Positions 18,101-25,871 of a stretch of 64,000 nucleotides of DNA are shown piece by piece. The stretch is from contig NZ_JOEI01000007.1 of NCBI RefSeq assembly GCF_000718095.1, positions 1-64,000 on the forward strand, in the 5' to 3' direction. The position numbers and the translations under genes are program-made. Positions within the stretch are counted from its first letter, which is position 1, and the number at the start of each line of letters is the position of its first letter. The stretch comes from Streptomyces scopuliridis RB72 (GTDB lineage Bacteria > Actinomycetota > Actinomycetes > Streptomycetales > Streptomycetaceae). A model generated the notes under the pieces. The model searched no databases, was not told where the DNA came from, and saw only the letters and a list, made by a program, of their open reading frames with translations.

Positions 18101-19058
18101 GACGGAGCAGTACGTAGGGGAGGACGGCGGCCCGCGCGTTGACGAGCATCGTGTAGACGGCGCCGGCCTTGTCGACGCGGTGCGGGTTGACGACGGAGCG
18201 GCCCGCGCAGTCGACCGTACGGCGCTCCCGGGCGGCGGCCTCGGCGTGCCGCAGGACGGCGTCGGGGGCGACGAGCACCCGGTGGCCGGCGGCGTGTGCG
18301 CGCCAGCACAGGTCCACGTCGTCGCGCATCAGCGGGAGCCGGCGGTCGAAGCCGCCGAGTTCGTCCCATACGTCGCGCCGGATGAGCATGCCGGCGCTGG
18401 AGACGGAGAGGACGGTACGGACCTGGTCGTGCTGGCCCTGGTCCTGTTCGCGCCGGTCGAGTCCGGTCCAGCGGCGTCCGCTGTTGGCGATGGAGACGCC
18501 GACTTCGAGGAGCTGCTTGCGGTCGTACCAGCCGCGCAGTTTGGGCCCGACGACCGCCGCGTACTGGTCGGAGTCGGCGACACGCAGCAGCTCGGCGAGC
18601 GCGTCGGGGTCGGGCGCGCAGTCGTCGTGCAGGAGCCAGAGCCACTGCACCGGTTCGCCGTGCGGCAGTTCTGGCATGTCGTACGTGTCGTCGCGCCAGC
18701 TCCGGGTCACCGGGTCCCAGCCGCTGGGCCGCTTCAGATACGGCAGATCGTCGGGCGTGAGCACCCCGGCGGTGCGTACCGCCTCGTCCACGGCCGTACC
18801 GAATCCGGACCGGCGCGCGAGATGCAGGACGCGTTCCGCGCCGAGGGCTTCGGTGAGCAGCCGGGCGGAGTCGTCGGCGCTGCCGGTGTCGGCTGCCATG
18901 ACGTTCTGTACGGGTCGTTCCTGGCCCAGCAGCCCTGCGAGGGCGTCGGGCAGCCAGCGCGCACCGTCGTGGGCGACGAGCACCGCGGTCACGACGTGCC
19001 GCGGGAACTCGGGGGCGGTGGCGGTGGCGGAAACGAACGCGGCGGTGGTGGGGGACAT
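15153..19058 (-). CDS. Very large membrane glycosyltransferase, family 2
   Basis: A 1301-residue protein. The N-terminal GT-A domain (about residues 15-260) opens VVTAVLVAHDGARWLPDALA and carries WLWLLHDDCAPDPDALAELL as the probable nucleotide-sugar/metal site. After a linker come a dozen or more membrane helices (about residues 440-790), an extracellular beta-rich region and a last helix (WIWAQGALAVVLLVLAL). A cytosolic tail of about 180 residues is rich in Gln, Tyr, Gly and Pro with hexapeptide repeats. The start at 19058 gives MSPTTAAFVSAT; the longer frame to 19220 has no support. The sugar substrate is unknown. The gene is next to whiB and coupled to DUF5719. Confidence 0.88.
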   Translation of the reverse strand: MSPTTAAFVSATATAPEFPRHVVTAVLVAHDGARWLPDALAGLLGQERPVQNVMAADTGSADDSARLLTEALGAERVLHLARRSGFGTAVDEAVRTAGVLTPDDLPYLKRPSGWDPVTRSWRDDTYDMPELPHGEPVQWLWLLHDDCAPDPDALAELLRVADSDQYAAVVGPKLRGWYDRKQLLEVGVSIANSGRRWTGLDRREQDQGQHDQVRTVLSVSSAGMLIRRDVWDELGGFDRRLPLMRDDVDLCWRAHAAGHRVLVAPDAVLRHAEAAARERRTVDCAGRSVVNPHRVDKAGAVYTMLVNARAAVLPYVLLRLVVGTLLRTLAYLVGKAPGQAVDEVMGLSGTLLRPGRIVSARRQRGKGVVEAAELRPLFPPPGATVRATVEQIAGSLGGDSDADAGGSRHGAVESGPGGDDADFMEIEQFARLKKLAHKPGPVLFGILLLVSLIACRGLFGGGALAGGALLPAPADVSDLWSRYADGWHPVGTGVTETAPPYLAVLAALSALFLGSTGFALTLLLVCSVPLAGVTAYFASRPLVESRLLRAWASIAYAFLPAATGALATGRLGTAVLAVLLPLIARTAVAAYGMRGGAGGVASGESRGSWRATWAYAFLLTFAMAFTPVVWPVALLLGLGVLALRRDDLAAYGPRVLAGLGTPLLLLAPWSLSLLTSPSAFLREAGLEFGTGTASALDLLGISPGGPKAAGGILLLGIVFAALAALLRGERQFAIRSAWAVAILALVFAVLTNNSGWAGPATLLYGLALIAAAVLGADGARERVAAESFGWRQPVAVLIAVAAGLAPLLAAFGWMISGAAGPLERRDPVQVPAFVAEESITRDQPRTLVLGGTSAAEVSYSLVRGSGGRLGDAELTASGGGDPRLDKVVANLVAGSGADQTDQLSGFAIRYVLVRDGVPRQTSRVLDATPGLTRLSQLDGSALWRVDRQISRATIVDGKGEGEPLAVASAPVEAHTKIPAGASGRVLRIADRAAEGWQATLDGKVLTKKTVDGWAQGFELPAEGGRLDLTYEDPITHTAWIWAQGALAVVLLVLALPGRRREIDDDLPDEDIEIPAQPVAGEGRRARRLRAAAEAEGLETGETGETDVTGEYATAQQPAVPPTPAAPPASPPAAPAKPVEEPYGGGQGQVGEGEQQSAYGAVPQQPPYGEWDANTYAGADYTQAQYPNERQYGEQYGEGQYQQPYQQQSYQQYPADPYQEGQYPAGQYQGEGQYQGEGQYQGEGQYQEGQYDPSQYDPYGYGQQAQQPQQAQQPQEPPRPQQPYADGTENEQRQRPDGSSNQ
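15331..15384 (-). repeat. Three exact 18-bp tandem repeats in a coding tail
   Basis: Three identical 18-bp units, CCTTCGCCTTGGTACTGG on the plus strand, lie head to tail; diverged copies flank them. On the coding strand they give the hexapeptide GQYQGE-type repeat in the cytosolic tail of the glycosyltransferase. Exact nucleotide identity points to recent unit expansion, so copy number may vary between strains. Confidence 0.9.
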
Positions 19059-19298
19059 TGAGGTAGCGGGCCCTCCGGCCGGGGGGTCGCCCCGAAGGGG
19101 CGTGGGAGCGTCTCGGACGGGGCCCCACACTAACGGTAGGGGGGAGGGGCGGCGGACGGGCGGGAAACACAACGGTCCGCCGTCTGCGGGGAGGTGCAGA
19201 CTGCGGACCGTGCCATACATAGGGGGTGCTGCCGGTCGTGGCGTGCGGCCGGCCGGTCTTCGGCCCCGGCCACCGCGACCGGGCGGGCCGGGCGGCGG

Positions 19299-19562
19299 TC
19301 AGATCGCGGCCTTCTTCAGCCGACGCCGTTCGCGCTCCGACAAGCCGCCCCAGATACCGAATCGCTCGTCATTGGCGAGGGCATACTCAAGGCATTCGGA
19401 TCGGACCTCACAGGCGAGACAGACCTTCTTGGCCTCACGCGTCGAACCGCCCTTCTCGGGGAAGAAGGACTCGGGATCTGTCTGGGCGCACAAGGCGCGC
19501 TCCTGCCAGCCGAGTTCCTCGTCCGCGTCCTCGACCAGCAGTTGCTGGAACAGCTCGGTCAT
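19299..19562 (-). CDS. whiB: WhiB sporulation regulator
   Basis: An 87-residue Wbl-family iron-sulfur protein, nearly identical over its length to WhiB of S. coelicolor as I remember it. Cys25, Cys48, Cys51 and Cys57 bind the [4Fe-4S] cluster; GIWGG (residues 69-73) and the basic tail SERERRRLKKAA form the sigma/DNA contact region. WhiB acts with WhiA to stop aerial growth and start sporulation septation. GAGGGG lies about 6 bases before ATG 19562. The consensus promoter at 19636-19665 drives it with a leader of roughly 67 bases. Confidence 0.98.
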   Translation of the reverse strand: MTELFQQLLVEDADEELGWQERALCAQTDPESFFPEKGGSTREAKKVCLACEVRSECLEYALANDERFGIWGGLSERERRRLKKAAI

Positions 19563-19635
19563 GTGCGCCCCTCGTCTGTCTTTTGCGTCCCCGTGATGTG
19601 GCCGCTATCGATTTCGGCCGAACGACACGAGTGAA

Positions 19636-19665
19636 ATTACAAGTGTGTGGCTCCGGTCCGGTCAA
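19636..19665 (-). promoter_or_regulatory. whiB promoter
   Basis: Minus strand: -35 TTGACC (19660-19665), 18-base spacer, -10 TGTAAT (19636-19641). It fits a housekeeping-sigma promoter starting near 19629. S. coelicolor whiB is known to have two promoters, one constitutive and one developmental; this one looks like the vegetative type. A CACTCGTG dyad just downstream (19627-19634) is a possible repressor contact, for example BldD, but it is not a full BldD box. Confidence 0.6.
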
Positions 19666-20271
19666 GCCGAGATCTGCTATTGGGCCCGGTATTCACTCTG
19701 CGGAACCAAGGCTATGCGGAAAGTGTTCAAATCACCAAAAACCTGACACATGCCACTGGCCTGTTCGCATCCACCCCCTTCCCGACAAGAGAGACGCCGA
19801 GATCCGCAACCTTGTTGCGGATCACCCCCGGGAAGCGATCCGGATCACAGTCTGATCACGAGGGCGTGAAGGTGTTTACGAGCACGGTCGCTGCCCCATG
19901 TGTCCGCGCCCACCGTCACCCAAACCGCTCCGCCATCGGATCAACCGGATGAGGTGAAACATTACGGCCAAATCGGCCATTGAGTTGACATCCGTAACCG
20001 GATTCGCAACCTTTGTTTCCATGCCAGCGAACCCCGCGCCCACCGCGACCCACCTCCGTGGATTCCGCAGCGCTCTCCGGGCCCGCTGTCGCTGTTCCAG
20101 CTCCGCCTGCTGTTGACGCCCCCGGGCTCCGGCCGTTCATCCCGCTCCTCCTGATCACCCTTCCGTGATCTCCCGCGCGTCTGACCCGCGTTTCCTCGCG
20201 ATTCCCCCGCGATTCCACGCACTCGTCGCGTCCCCGCCGCACACCTTTTCTGCCGAGGAACCACCGCCCCC
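19666..20271. other. Long whiB/cysteine-dioxygenase intergenic region
   Basis: About 600 bases with no credible gene and lower GC than its surroundings. It holds a 10-bp perfect hairpin, GATCCGCAAC/GTTGCGGATC (19801-19823, 3-base loop), several GATC-rich half-sites around 19824-19860, and a TTGACA hexamer at 19985-19990 on the plus strand with only a weak -10 (AACCTT). The length suits a developmental promoter array for whiB or a small RNA; neither is shown. Confidence 0.4.
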
Positions 20272-20772
20272 ATGAACAGCGACAGCGACCTCCAGATCGC
20301 CGGCGACCTCCTTGAGGTCCCGCACCTTCTCCAGCCCGCCCGGGAGCACCCGGCGACGGTCGCCGAGTTCGCGGGCCTCGCGCGCGCCCTCGCGGCCGAC
20401 CGCGCGCAGTGGGCCCCGCTCGTCCAGTACGACGCCGGCAGCCGCTGGTACCACCGGCTGCGCACCGGACCCGGCTATGAGGTGTGGCTGCTCTCCTGGG
20501 TGCCGGGCCAGGGCAGCGGATCGCACGACCACGGCCGGTCCTCGGGCGTACTGACCGTGCTCGCCGGTGAGCTGACGGAGCGTTCGGAGAGCGGGAGCCG
20601 CGCCCTCGCGCCGGGCGCGCAGCGGGTCTTCGCGCCGGGCTATGTCCATGAGGTGGTCAACGACGCGATCGAGCCGGCCGTGAGTCTGCACATCTACTAC
20701 CCGGGTCTGACCGAGATGCCCATGCACTCCGCGCGCTGCGCCCCGGCGGCCCAGGATGTCGTACCCGCCTGA
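20272..20772 (+). CDS. Cysteine dioxygenase family protein
   Basis: A 166-residue single-domain cupin that probably oxidises cysteine to cysteine sulfinate. Iron ligands are visible as His85 and His87 in SGSHDHGRSSGV and His126 in FAPGYVHEVVN. Segments WYHRLRTGPGYEVWLLSWVPGQG and LHIYYPGLTEM are typical of bacterial thiol dioxygenases. Related substrates such as mercaptopropionate cannot be ruled out. GAGGAA lies 11-12 bases before ATG 20272, and the 56-bp duplication follows the stop. Confidence 0.88.
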   Translation: MNSDSDLQIAGDLLEVPHLLQPAREHPATVAEFAGLARALAADRAQWAPLVQYDAGSRWYHRLRTGPGYEVWLLSWVPGQGSGSHDHGRSSGVLTVLAGELTERSESGSRALAPGAQRVFAPGYVHEVVNDAIEPAVSLHIYYPGLTEMPMHSARCAPAAQDVVPA

Positions 20773-20775
20773 CAT

Positions 20776-20887
20776 GCCCACCCGTCGCCCGACCACCGCC
20801 CCTCAACGATCAGCCTGCGGCTGACAGACTGGCCCACCCGTCGCCCGACCACCGCCCCTCAACGATCAGCCTGCGGCTGACAGACTG
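20776..20887. repeat. Exact 56-bp tandem duplication before fbiA
   Basis: Two identical 56-bp units (20776-20831 and 20832-20887) fill the gap between cysteine dioxygenase and fbiA. Each unit carries the hairpin TCAGCC-TGC-GGCTGA near its right end, followed by CAGACTG, so each could supply a -10-like CAGACT. The second copy ends 6 bases before the fbiA ATG. No mutation separates the copies, so the duplication is recent or actively homogenised. Confidence 0.95.
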
Positions 20888-20893
20888 TTCTCT

Positions 20894-21850
20894 ATGCGCA
20901 TTGTGGTTCTGGCCGGCGGCATCGGCGGCGCCCGTTTCCTGCGCGGCCTCAAGCAGGCCGCGCCGGACGCGGACGTCACGGTGATCGGCAACACCGGCGA
21001 CGACATCCATCTGTTCGGGCTGAAGGTCTGCCCGGACCTCGACACGGTGATGTACACCCTCGGCGGTGGCATCAATGAAGAACAGGGCTGGGGGCGTACG
21101 GACGAGACGTTCCAGGTCAAGACGGAGCTCGCGGCGTACGGCGTGGGGCCCGAGTGGTTCGGCCTCGGCGACCGCGACTTCGCCACGCATATCGTCCGTA
21201 CGCAGATGCTCGGCGCGGGCTATCCGCTGAGCGCCGTCACCGAGGCGCTCTGTGCCCGCTGGAAGCCCGGCGTACGGCTGCTGCCCATGTCGGACGACCG
21301 CGTCGAGACGCATGTCGCCGTCGACGTGGACGGCGAGCGCAAGGCCGTGCACTTCCAGGAGTACTGGGTGAAGATGCGGGCGTCCGTCGACGCCCAGGCG
21401 GTCGTCCCGGTCGGCGCCGACCAGGCCAAGCCTGCACCGGGGGTGCTGGAGGCGATCGCCGCCGCCGATGTCATTCTCTTCCCGCCGTCCAACCCCGTGG
21501 TCAGCATCGGCACGATCCTGGCCGTGCCCGGTATCCGGGAGGCCATCGCCGAGGCGGGCGTTCCGGTCGTCGGCCTCTCCCCCATCGTCGGGAACGCGCC
21601 GGTGCGCGGGATGGCCGACAAGGTGCTCGCCGCGATCGGCGTCGAGTCGACGGCCCAGGCCGTCGCCCTGCACTACGGCTCCGGGCTGCTCGACGGCTGG
21701 CTGGTCGACACCGTGGACGCCGCGGCGGTGGCCGGGGTCGAGAGCGCGGGGATCCGCAGCCGCGCCGTCCCGCTGATGATGACGGACCTGGACGCGACCG
21801 CCGCGATGGCCCGTGAGGCGCTGGCGCTGGCCGAGGAGGTACGGGCATGA
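20894..21850 (+). CDS. fbiA: 2-phospho-L-lactate transferase family (F420 biosynthesis)
   Basis: A 318-residue CofD/FbiA enzyme that joins the deazaflavin Fo to a phospho-lactyl or phospho-enolpyruvyl guanosine donor to make (dehydro)F420-0. The N-terminal [19 protein letters not shown] is the glycine-rich nucleotide site; [27 protein letters not shown] and [19 protein letters not shown] are family signatures. It overlaps fbiB by 4 bases (ATGA). There is no ribosome site at the usual place, only the end of the 56-bp duplication, so initiation may be leaderless. Confidence 0.95.
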   Translation: MRIVVLAGGIGGARFLRGLKQAAPDADVTVIGNTGDDIHLFGLKVCPDLDTVMYTLGGGINEEQGWGRTDETFQVKTELAAYGVGPEWFGLGDRDFATHIVRTQMLGAGYPLSAVTEALCARWKPGVRLLPMSDDRVETHVAVDVDGERKAVHFQEYWVKMRASVDAQAVVPVGADQAKPAPGVLEAIAAADVILFPPSNPVVSIGTILAVPGIREAIAEAGVPVVGLSPIVGNAPVRGMADKVLAAIGVESTAQAVALHYGSGLLDGWLVDTVDAAAVAGVESAGIRSRAVPLMMTDLDATAAMAREALALAEEVRA

Positions 21851-23139
21851 CGTCGTACCGCGTCCGCGCCCTGCCCGGACTGCCGGAGGTCCGGCCCGGC
21901 GACGACCTCGCCAAGCTGATCGTGGCCGCCGGTCCCGGGCTGGTCGACGGCGATGTCCTGCTGGTCACCTCGAAGATCGTCTCCAAGGCGGAGGGCCGGA
22001 TCCTCGCGGCCACGGACCGCGAGGCGGCGATCGACGCGGAGACCGTACGGGTCGTCGCGCGTCGCGGGCCCCTCCGTATTGTCGAGAACAAGCAGGGTCT
22101 GGTCATGGCGGCGGCCGGGGTCGACGCCTCCAACACCGCTGCCGGAACAGTGCTGTTGCTGCCGGAGGACTCCGACGCCTCGGCCCGGACGATCCGGGAG
22201 GGGCTGCGCGACGCGCTCGGTGTGGACGTCGGGGTGATCGTCACCGACACCTTCGGGCGGCCCTGGCGCAACGGCCTCACCGATGTGGCGATCGGGGCAG
22301 CGGGCGTGCGCGTCCTGGAGGACCTGCGCGGCGGGACCGACGCCCAGGGCAACCCGCTGAACGCGACCGTCATCGCCCTCGCCGACGAACTGGCCGCCGC
22401 CGGTGACCTGGTGAAGGGCAAGGCCGAGGGGCTGCCGGTCGCCGTGGTGAGCGGCCTGGGCCACCTCGTCGGCGACACGGACACGGACGCGCGGGCGATG
22501 GTGCGGGTCGCGGCGGACGACATGTTCCGGCTCGGCACGTCCGAGGCGGTACGGGAAGCGGTCACCCAGCGCCGTACGGTCCGGGAGTTCACGGACGAGC
22601 CGGTCGACCCGGGCGCGGTCCGGCGCGCGGTCACGGCCGCCGTCACCGCCCCGGCGCCGCATCACACGACACCGTGGCGGTTCGTCCTCCTGGAGTCGCC
22701 CGAGTCGCGGCTGCGTCTCCTCGACGCCATGCGCGACGCCTGGATCGCGGACCTGCGCCGCGACGGCAAGTCGGAGGAGTCCATCGCCAAGCGCGTGCGC
22801 CGCGGCGACCTCCTGCGCAAGGCGCCGTATCTGGTGGTGCCGTGCCTGGTGACGGACGGCTCGCACACCTACGGCGACGCCCGGCGCGACGGGGCGGAGC
22901 GCGAGATGTTCGTGGTCGCCATGGGCGCGGGCGTGCAGAACTTCCTGGTGGCGCTGGCGGGTGAGCGGCTCGGCTCCGCGTGGGTCTCTTCGACGATGTT
23001 CTGCCGGGAGGTCGTACGGGACGTGCTGGACCTGCCCGAGGGCTGGGACCCGATGGGCGCGGTGGCGGTGGGCCACGCGGCCGCCCCGCCGAGGGACCGC
23101 CCGGCGCGCTCGCCGGAGTCCTTCCTCACGGTGCGGTAG
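21847..23139 (+). CDS. fbiB: F420:L-glutamate ligase fused to FMN reductase domain
   Basis: A 430-residue two-domain protein. The N-domain (about residues 1-235) is the CofE gamma-glutamyl ligase: [48 protein letters not shown]. The C-domain (about 236-430) is nitroreductase-like, [20 protein letters not shown] to [14 protein letters not shown], and in actinobacteria reduces dehydro-F420-0. This fusion is characteristic of actinobacteria. It is coupled to fbiA and ends 9 bases from the convergent glycosylase gene. Confidence 0.96.
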   Translation: MTSYRVRALPGLPEVRPGDDLAKLIVAAGPGLVDGDVLLVTSKIVSKAEGRILAATDREAAIDAETVRVVARRGPLRIVENKQGLVMAAAGVDASNTAAGTVLLLPEDSDASARTIREGLRDALGVDVGVIVTDTFGRPWRNGLTDVAIGAAGVRVLEDLRGGTDAQGNPLNATVIALADELAAAGDLVKGKAEGLPVAVVSGLGHLVGDTDTDARAMVRVAADDMFRLGTSEAVREAVTQRRTVREFTDEPVDPGAVRRAVTAAVTAPAPHHTTPWRFVLLESPESRLRLLDAMRDAWIADLRRDGKSEESIAKRVRRGDLLRKAPYLVVPCLVTDGSHTYGDARRDGAEREMFVVAMGAGVQNFLVALAGERLGSAWVSSTMFCREVVRDVLDLPEGWDPMGAVAVGHAAAPPRDRPARSPESFLTVR

Positions 23140-23148
23140 CCGGTTTTC

Positions 23149-24153
23149 TCACAGCCGCGCGATGTTCCGGACCTCCATCCGGGGCGCCCGGCGGGCCGGG
23201 GTCCGTCCGCTCAGCAGGATCAGCCGGGTCGCGCGGTGCCGCTGGCCGGCGTACGGGGCGAGGAGTTCGAGCATCGCCGCGTCGTCGGCGTCCCGGTCGC
23301 CCGCGAGCGCGTGGCCGATGATGCCGGGGAGATGCAGATCGCCGACGGTGACGGCGTCGGGGGCGCCGTTGGAGCGCTGCACGACCTCGGCGGCGGTCCA
23401 CGGGCCGATCCCCGGGATCAGCTCCAGCCGGGCGGCGGCACGCTCCGGCTCCATCGCCGCGGCCTCCTCCATCCGCCGTGCGACCCGGACGGCGCGCAGG
23501 ATCGTCGAGGAGCGCTTGGCATCGACACCGGCCTTGTGCCACTCCCAGGAGGGGATCATCGCCCACGTCCGCGCGTCGGGCATGACGTACAGCTGATCGC
23601 CGTACCCGGGGCCCGGGGCGGGTCCCGGCGCGGGCTCGCCGTGCTTGCGCACCAGGATGCGCCAGGCGCGGTACGCCTCGACGGTGGTGACCTTCTGCTC
23701 CAGCACGGACGGGATCAGCGACTCCAGCACCAGCCCGGTACGGCAGAGCCGCAGGCCGGGCCGTCGCCGCTGGGCCTCGACGACGAGGCGGTGGCGGGGG
23801 ACGAACGCGTCCGGGTCGTCGCCCGCGCCGAGCAGCTCCGGGAGCTGATCCAGCATCCACGCGGCGCCGGCGCCCCACGCCTCGGCCTCCACGACCCCAC
23901 CGCGCCGCACGACCCGCAGAGTGCCGGGGCCGGCGGGCGTGCGGGAGGCACGCCATACGGAACCGTCCGGGTACGCGCGAAAGGTCGGATCGGCGGGCCC
24001 CCGCCGAAGCGGCCCGAGGACGAGCCCGAGGTCGTAGGGCTCGGGGGGAGTCCACTGCCGCCGTATGCCTGCGGGGTCCGCGGGGTCCGCGGGGTCCGCG
24101 TTACGCGGACGGCGCGGGCTGGGCACGGGGCGTTGTGCGAAGCGGCCTGCCAC
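23149..24153 (-). CDS. DNA-3-methyladenine glycosylase II-like protein
   Basis: A 334-residue HhH-GPD-superfamily protein. The core has LIPSVLEQKVTTVEAYRAWR, then the helix-hairpin-helix RLELIPGIGPWTAAEVVQRSNGAPDAVTVGD, with the catalytic Asp in the expected place. It probably removes alkylated bases. The N-terminal 50 residues are Pro/Arg-rich and include a PADPADPA repeat made by three 9-bp units at 24072-24100. The GTG start at 24153 lacks a ribosome site; a 10-bp hairpin at 24163-24189 lies in the short leader. Confidence 0.82.
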   Translation of the reverse strand: MAGRFAQRPVPSPRRPRNADPADPADPAGIRRQWTPPEPYDLGLVLGPLRRGPADPTFRAYPDGSVWRASRTPAGPGTLRVVRRGGVVEAEAWGAGAAWMLDQLPELLGAGDDPDAFVPRHRLVVEAQRRRPGLRLCRTGLVLESLIPSVLEQKVTTVEAYRAWRILVRKHGEPAPGPAPGPGYGDQLYVMPDARTWAMIPSWEWHKAGVDAKRSSTILRAVRVARRMEEAAAMEPERAAARLELIPGIGPWTAAEVVQRSNGAPDAVTVGDLHLPGIIGHALAGDRDADDAAMLELLAPYAGQRHRATRLILLSGRTPARRAPRMEVRNIARL

Positions 24154-24691
24154 GGTTGAGGTCCTCGGGGGTCGGGGTCACCCCCGAGGCTATGCGGTGC
24201 GCCGTCCGGCGGGGGTGCCGGGTGCGCATCCGGCGGGGTGCCGGGTGCGGGGTGCGTTGTGGTGCGGGGTGCCGGGCGCGGGGTGCCGGGCGCGTTGTGG
24301 TGCAGGTCGCGGTGGGTGGTGCCGGGTGCCGGGGCCTCCGGAGGTCCGTGTCCGGACTGCTTTCCTCACCGCGCTCCGCGCGAGCTGCGACGCTTTACGT
24401 CCGGACACGCACCTCGCCCCGCCGGGTGCGGGAGAGTGCCGCCGCCTCCCCCGCCCGCCCTCGCGCACGGCCGGGCCGCCTGTGCGGGCGGCGAAGGGGG
24501 GCGCGCAGGGGTCGTGTCCGGGACACTAAAGCGTGATTTGTGGCGCACGAACGCCCGAACCCATCGTCAGGCCAGCTGCGCGCCGTAAATCGAACCACCG
24601 GCCCCAGGCCACAGCCGACCGCACCCCCGACCACGACCCGCACCCGGAAACCGGCACCAGCCACGACGACCTCAACCCGCGCAGCGCCCCC
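24154..24691. other. Low-complexity intergenic stretch
   Basis: Over 500 bases with no gene that I can support; open frames here are Arg/Gly/Pro-rich and lack ribosome sites. It starts with a hairpin CCTCGGGGGT/ACCCCCGAGG (24163-24189), followed by the GGGGTGCCGGG repeats listed separately. The part from about 24330 to 24690 is ordinary high-GC sequence with no recognisable signal. Two genes converge away from it, so it may hold both promoters. Confidence 0.5.
24209..24306. repeat. Imperfect GGGGTGCCGGG(T/C)GCG tandem repeats
   Basis: Five to six imperfect copies of a 13-16 bp unit reading GGGGTGCCGGGTGCG or GGGGTGCCGGGCGCG, with GTTGTGGTGC inserted twice. All are in one orientation and outside any gene. 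The pattern suggests slippage expansion. Confidence 0.7.
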
Positions 24692-25774
24692 CTACACGTC
24701 CGACGAGAACCGCACCGCCCCCGCCGGCAGCACCGCGTCGCACCACACCCGTACCCCCTGCCTCAGCTCATTGTCCGCCCCCACCACCGCCCCGTCCCCC
24801 ACCACCGTGTCCGACAGCACCGCCCGCTCCCCCACCCTCGCCCCCGCGCCTATCAGCGAGTTCGTGATCACCGCGCCCGGTTCCACGATCGCGCCGTCCA
24901 GGATCGCGCTGCCCGCGATGCGCGCGCCCTCGCCGATCCGGGCGGACGGGCCGATCACCGTGCCGCCCGTGAGTTTCGCGTCCGGGGCGACCGTGGCCGT
25001 GGGCAGGATCAGGCGTTCGCCGCACTGGCCCGGGACCGCCGGGGACGGGGCGCGGCCCAGGACCAGGTCCGCCGAGCCGCGTACGAAGGCCTGGGGGGTG
25101 CCCAGGTCCAGCCAGTACGTGGAGTCGACCATGCCCTGGAGATGTGCGCCGGCGGCCAGCAGGTCCGGGAAGGTCTCGCGTTCCACCGAGACCGGCCGGC
25201 CCTCCGGGATGGAGTCGATCACCGAGCGCCGGAACACATAGGCGCCCGCGTTGATCTGGTCGGTGACGATCTCCTCCGGCGTCTGCGGCTTCTCCAGGAA
25301 GGCCGTCACCCGCCCGTTCGCGTCGGTCGGGACCAGACCGAAGGCGCGCGGGTCCTCGACCCGGGTCAGATGCAGGGAGACATCCGCGCCGGACGACGCG
25401 TGGGTCCGGACGAGCGCTCTGATGTCGAGGCCCGTCAGGATGTCGCCGTTGAAGATCAGCACCGGGTCGTCGGGCCCGGAGTCCAGCCGGGAGGCGACAT
25501 TCCGGATGGCGCCTCCCGTACCGAGCGGATCCCGCTCGGTCACGTACTCCAGGCTCAGGCCGAGGGACGAGCCGTCACCGAAGTACGGCTCGAAGACCTC
25601 GGCGAGATAGGACGTCGCGAGGACGATGTGTTCGACGCCCGCCGCGCGCGCCCGTGCCAGCTGGTGCGTGAGGAAGGGGACGCCGGCCGCCGGCACCATC
25701 GGCTTGGGGGTGCGGGCGGTGAGCGGCCGTAGCCGGGTGCCCTTGCCGCCGACCAGGAGGATCGCTTCTGTCAC
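24692..25774 (-). CDS. Sugar-1-phosphate nucleotidyltransferase (mannose-1-P guanylyltransferase-like)
   Basis: A 360-residue NDP-sugar pyrophosphorylase. The N-terminal signature is EAILLVGGKGTRLRPLTART with PKPMVPAAGVPFL; the metal/product Asp region is PVLIFNGDILTG. The C-terminal third is a left-handed beta-helix of hexapeptide repeats (IGPSARIGEGARIAGSAILDG and following). The most likely product is GDP-mannose, which would complete manA and manB, but glucose or other sugars are possible. GTG 25774 has GGAG six to eight bases upstream; the ATG at 25825 would add 17 residues with no family similarity. Confidence 0.85.
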   Translation of the reverse strand: MTEAILLVGGKGTRLRPLTARTPKPMVPAAGVPFLTHQLARARAAGVEHIVLATSYLAEVFEPYFGDGSSLGLSLEYVTERDPLGTGGAIRNVASRLDSGPDDPVLIFNGDILTGLDIRALVRTHASSGADVSLHLTRVEDPRAFGLVPTDANGRVTAFLEKPQTPEEIVTDQINAGAYVFRRSVIDSIPEGRPVSVERETFPDLLAAGAHLQGMVDSTYWLDLGTPQAFVRGSADLVLGRAPSPAVPGQCGERLILPTATVAPDAKLTGGTVIGPSARIGEGARIAGSAILDGAIVEPGAVITNSLIGAGARVGERAVLSDTVVGDGAVVGADNELRQGVRVWCDAVLPAGAVRFSSDV

Positions 25775-25871
25775 CGTGTCGTCTCCGCTTCCTGCTGGGG
25801 TCGGCGCTTCCGTCCGTACATGCATACACGTACGCGCACACAGAACCGACCAGTGTTTGCGACCGCTCGCG

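Noticed and set aside
24154..24691. Small Arg/Gly-rich genes in the repeat region
   Set aside because: Frames exist on both strands, but they consist of translated tandem repeats and lack ribosome sites and family similarity.
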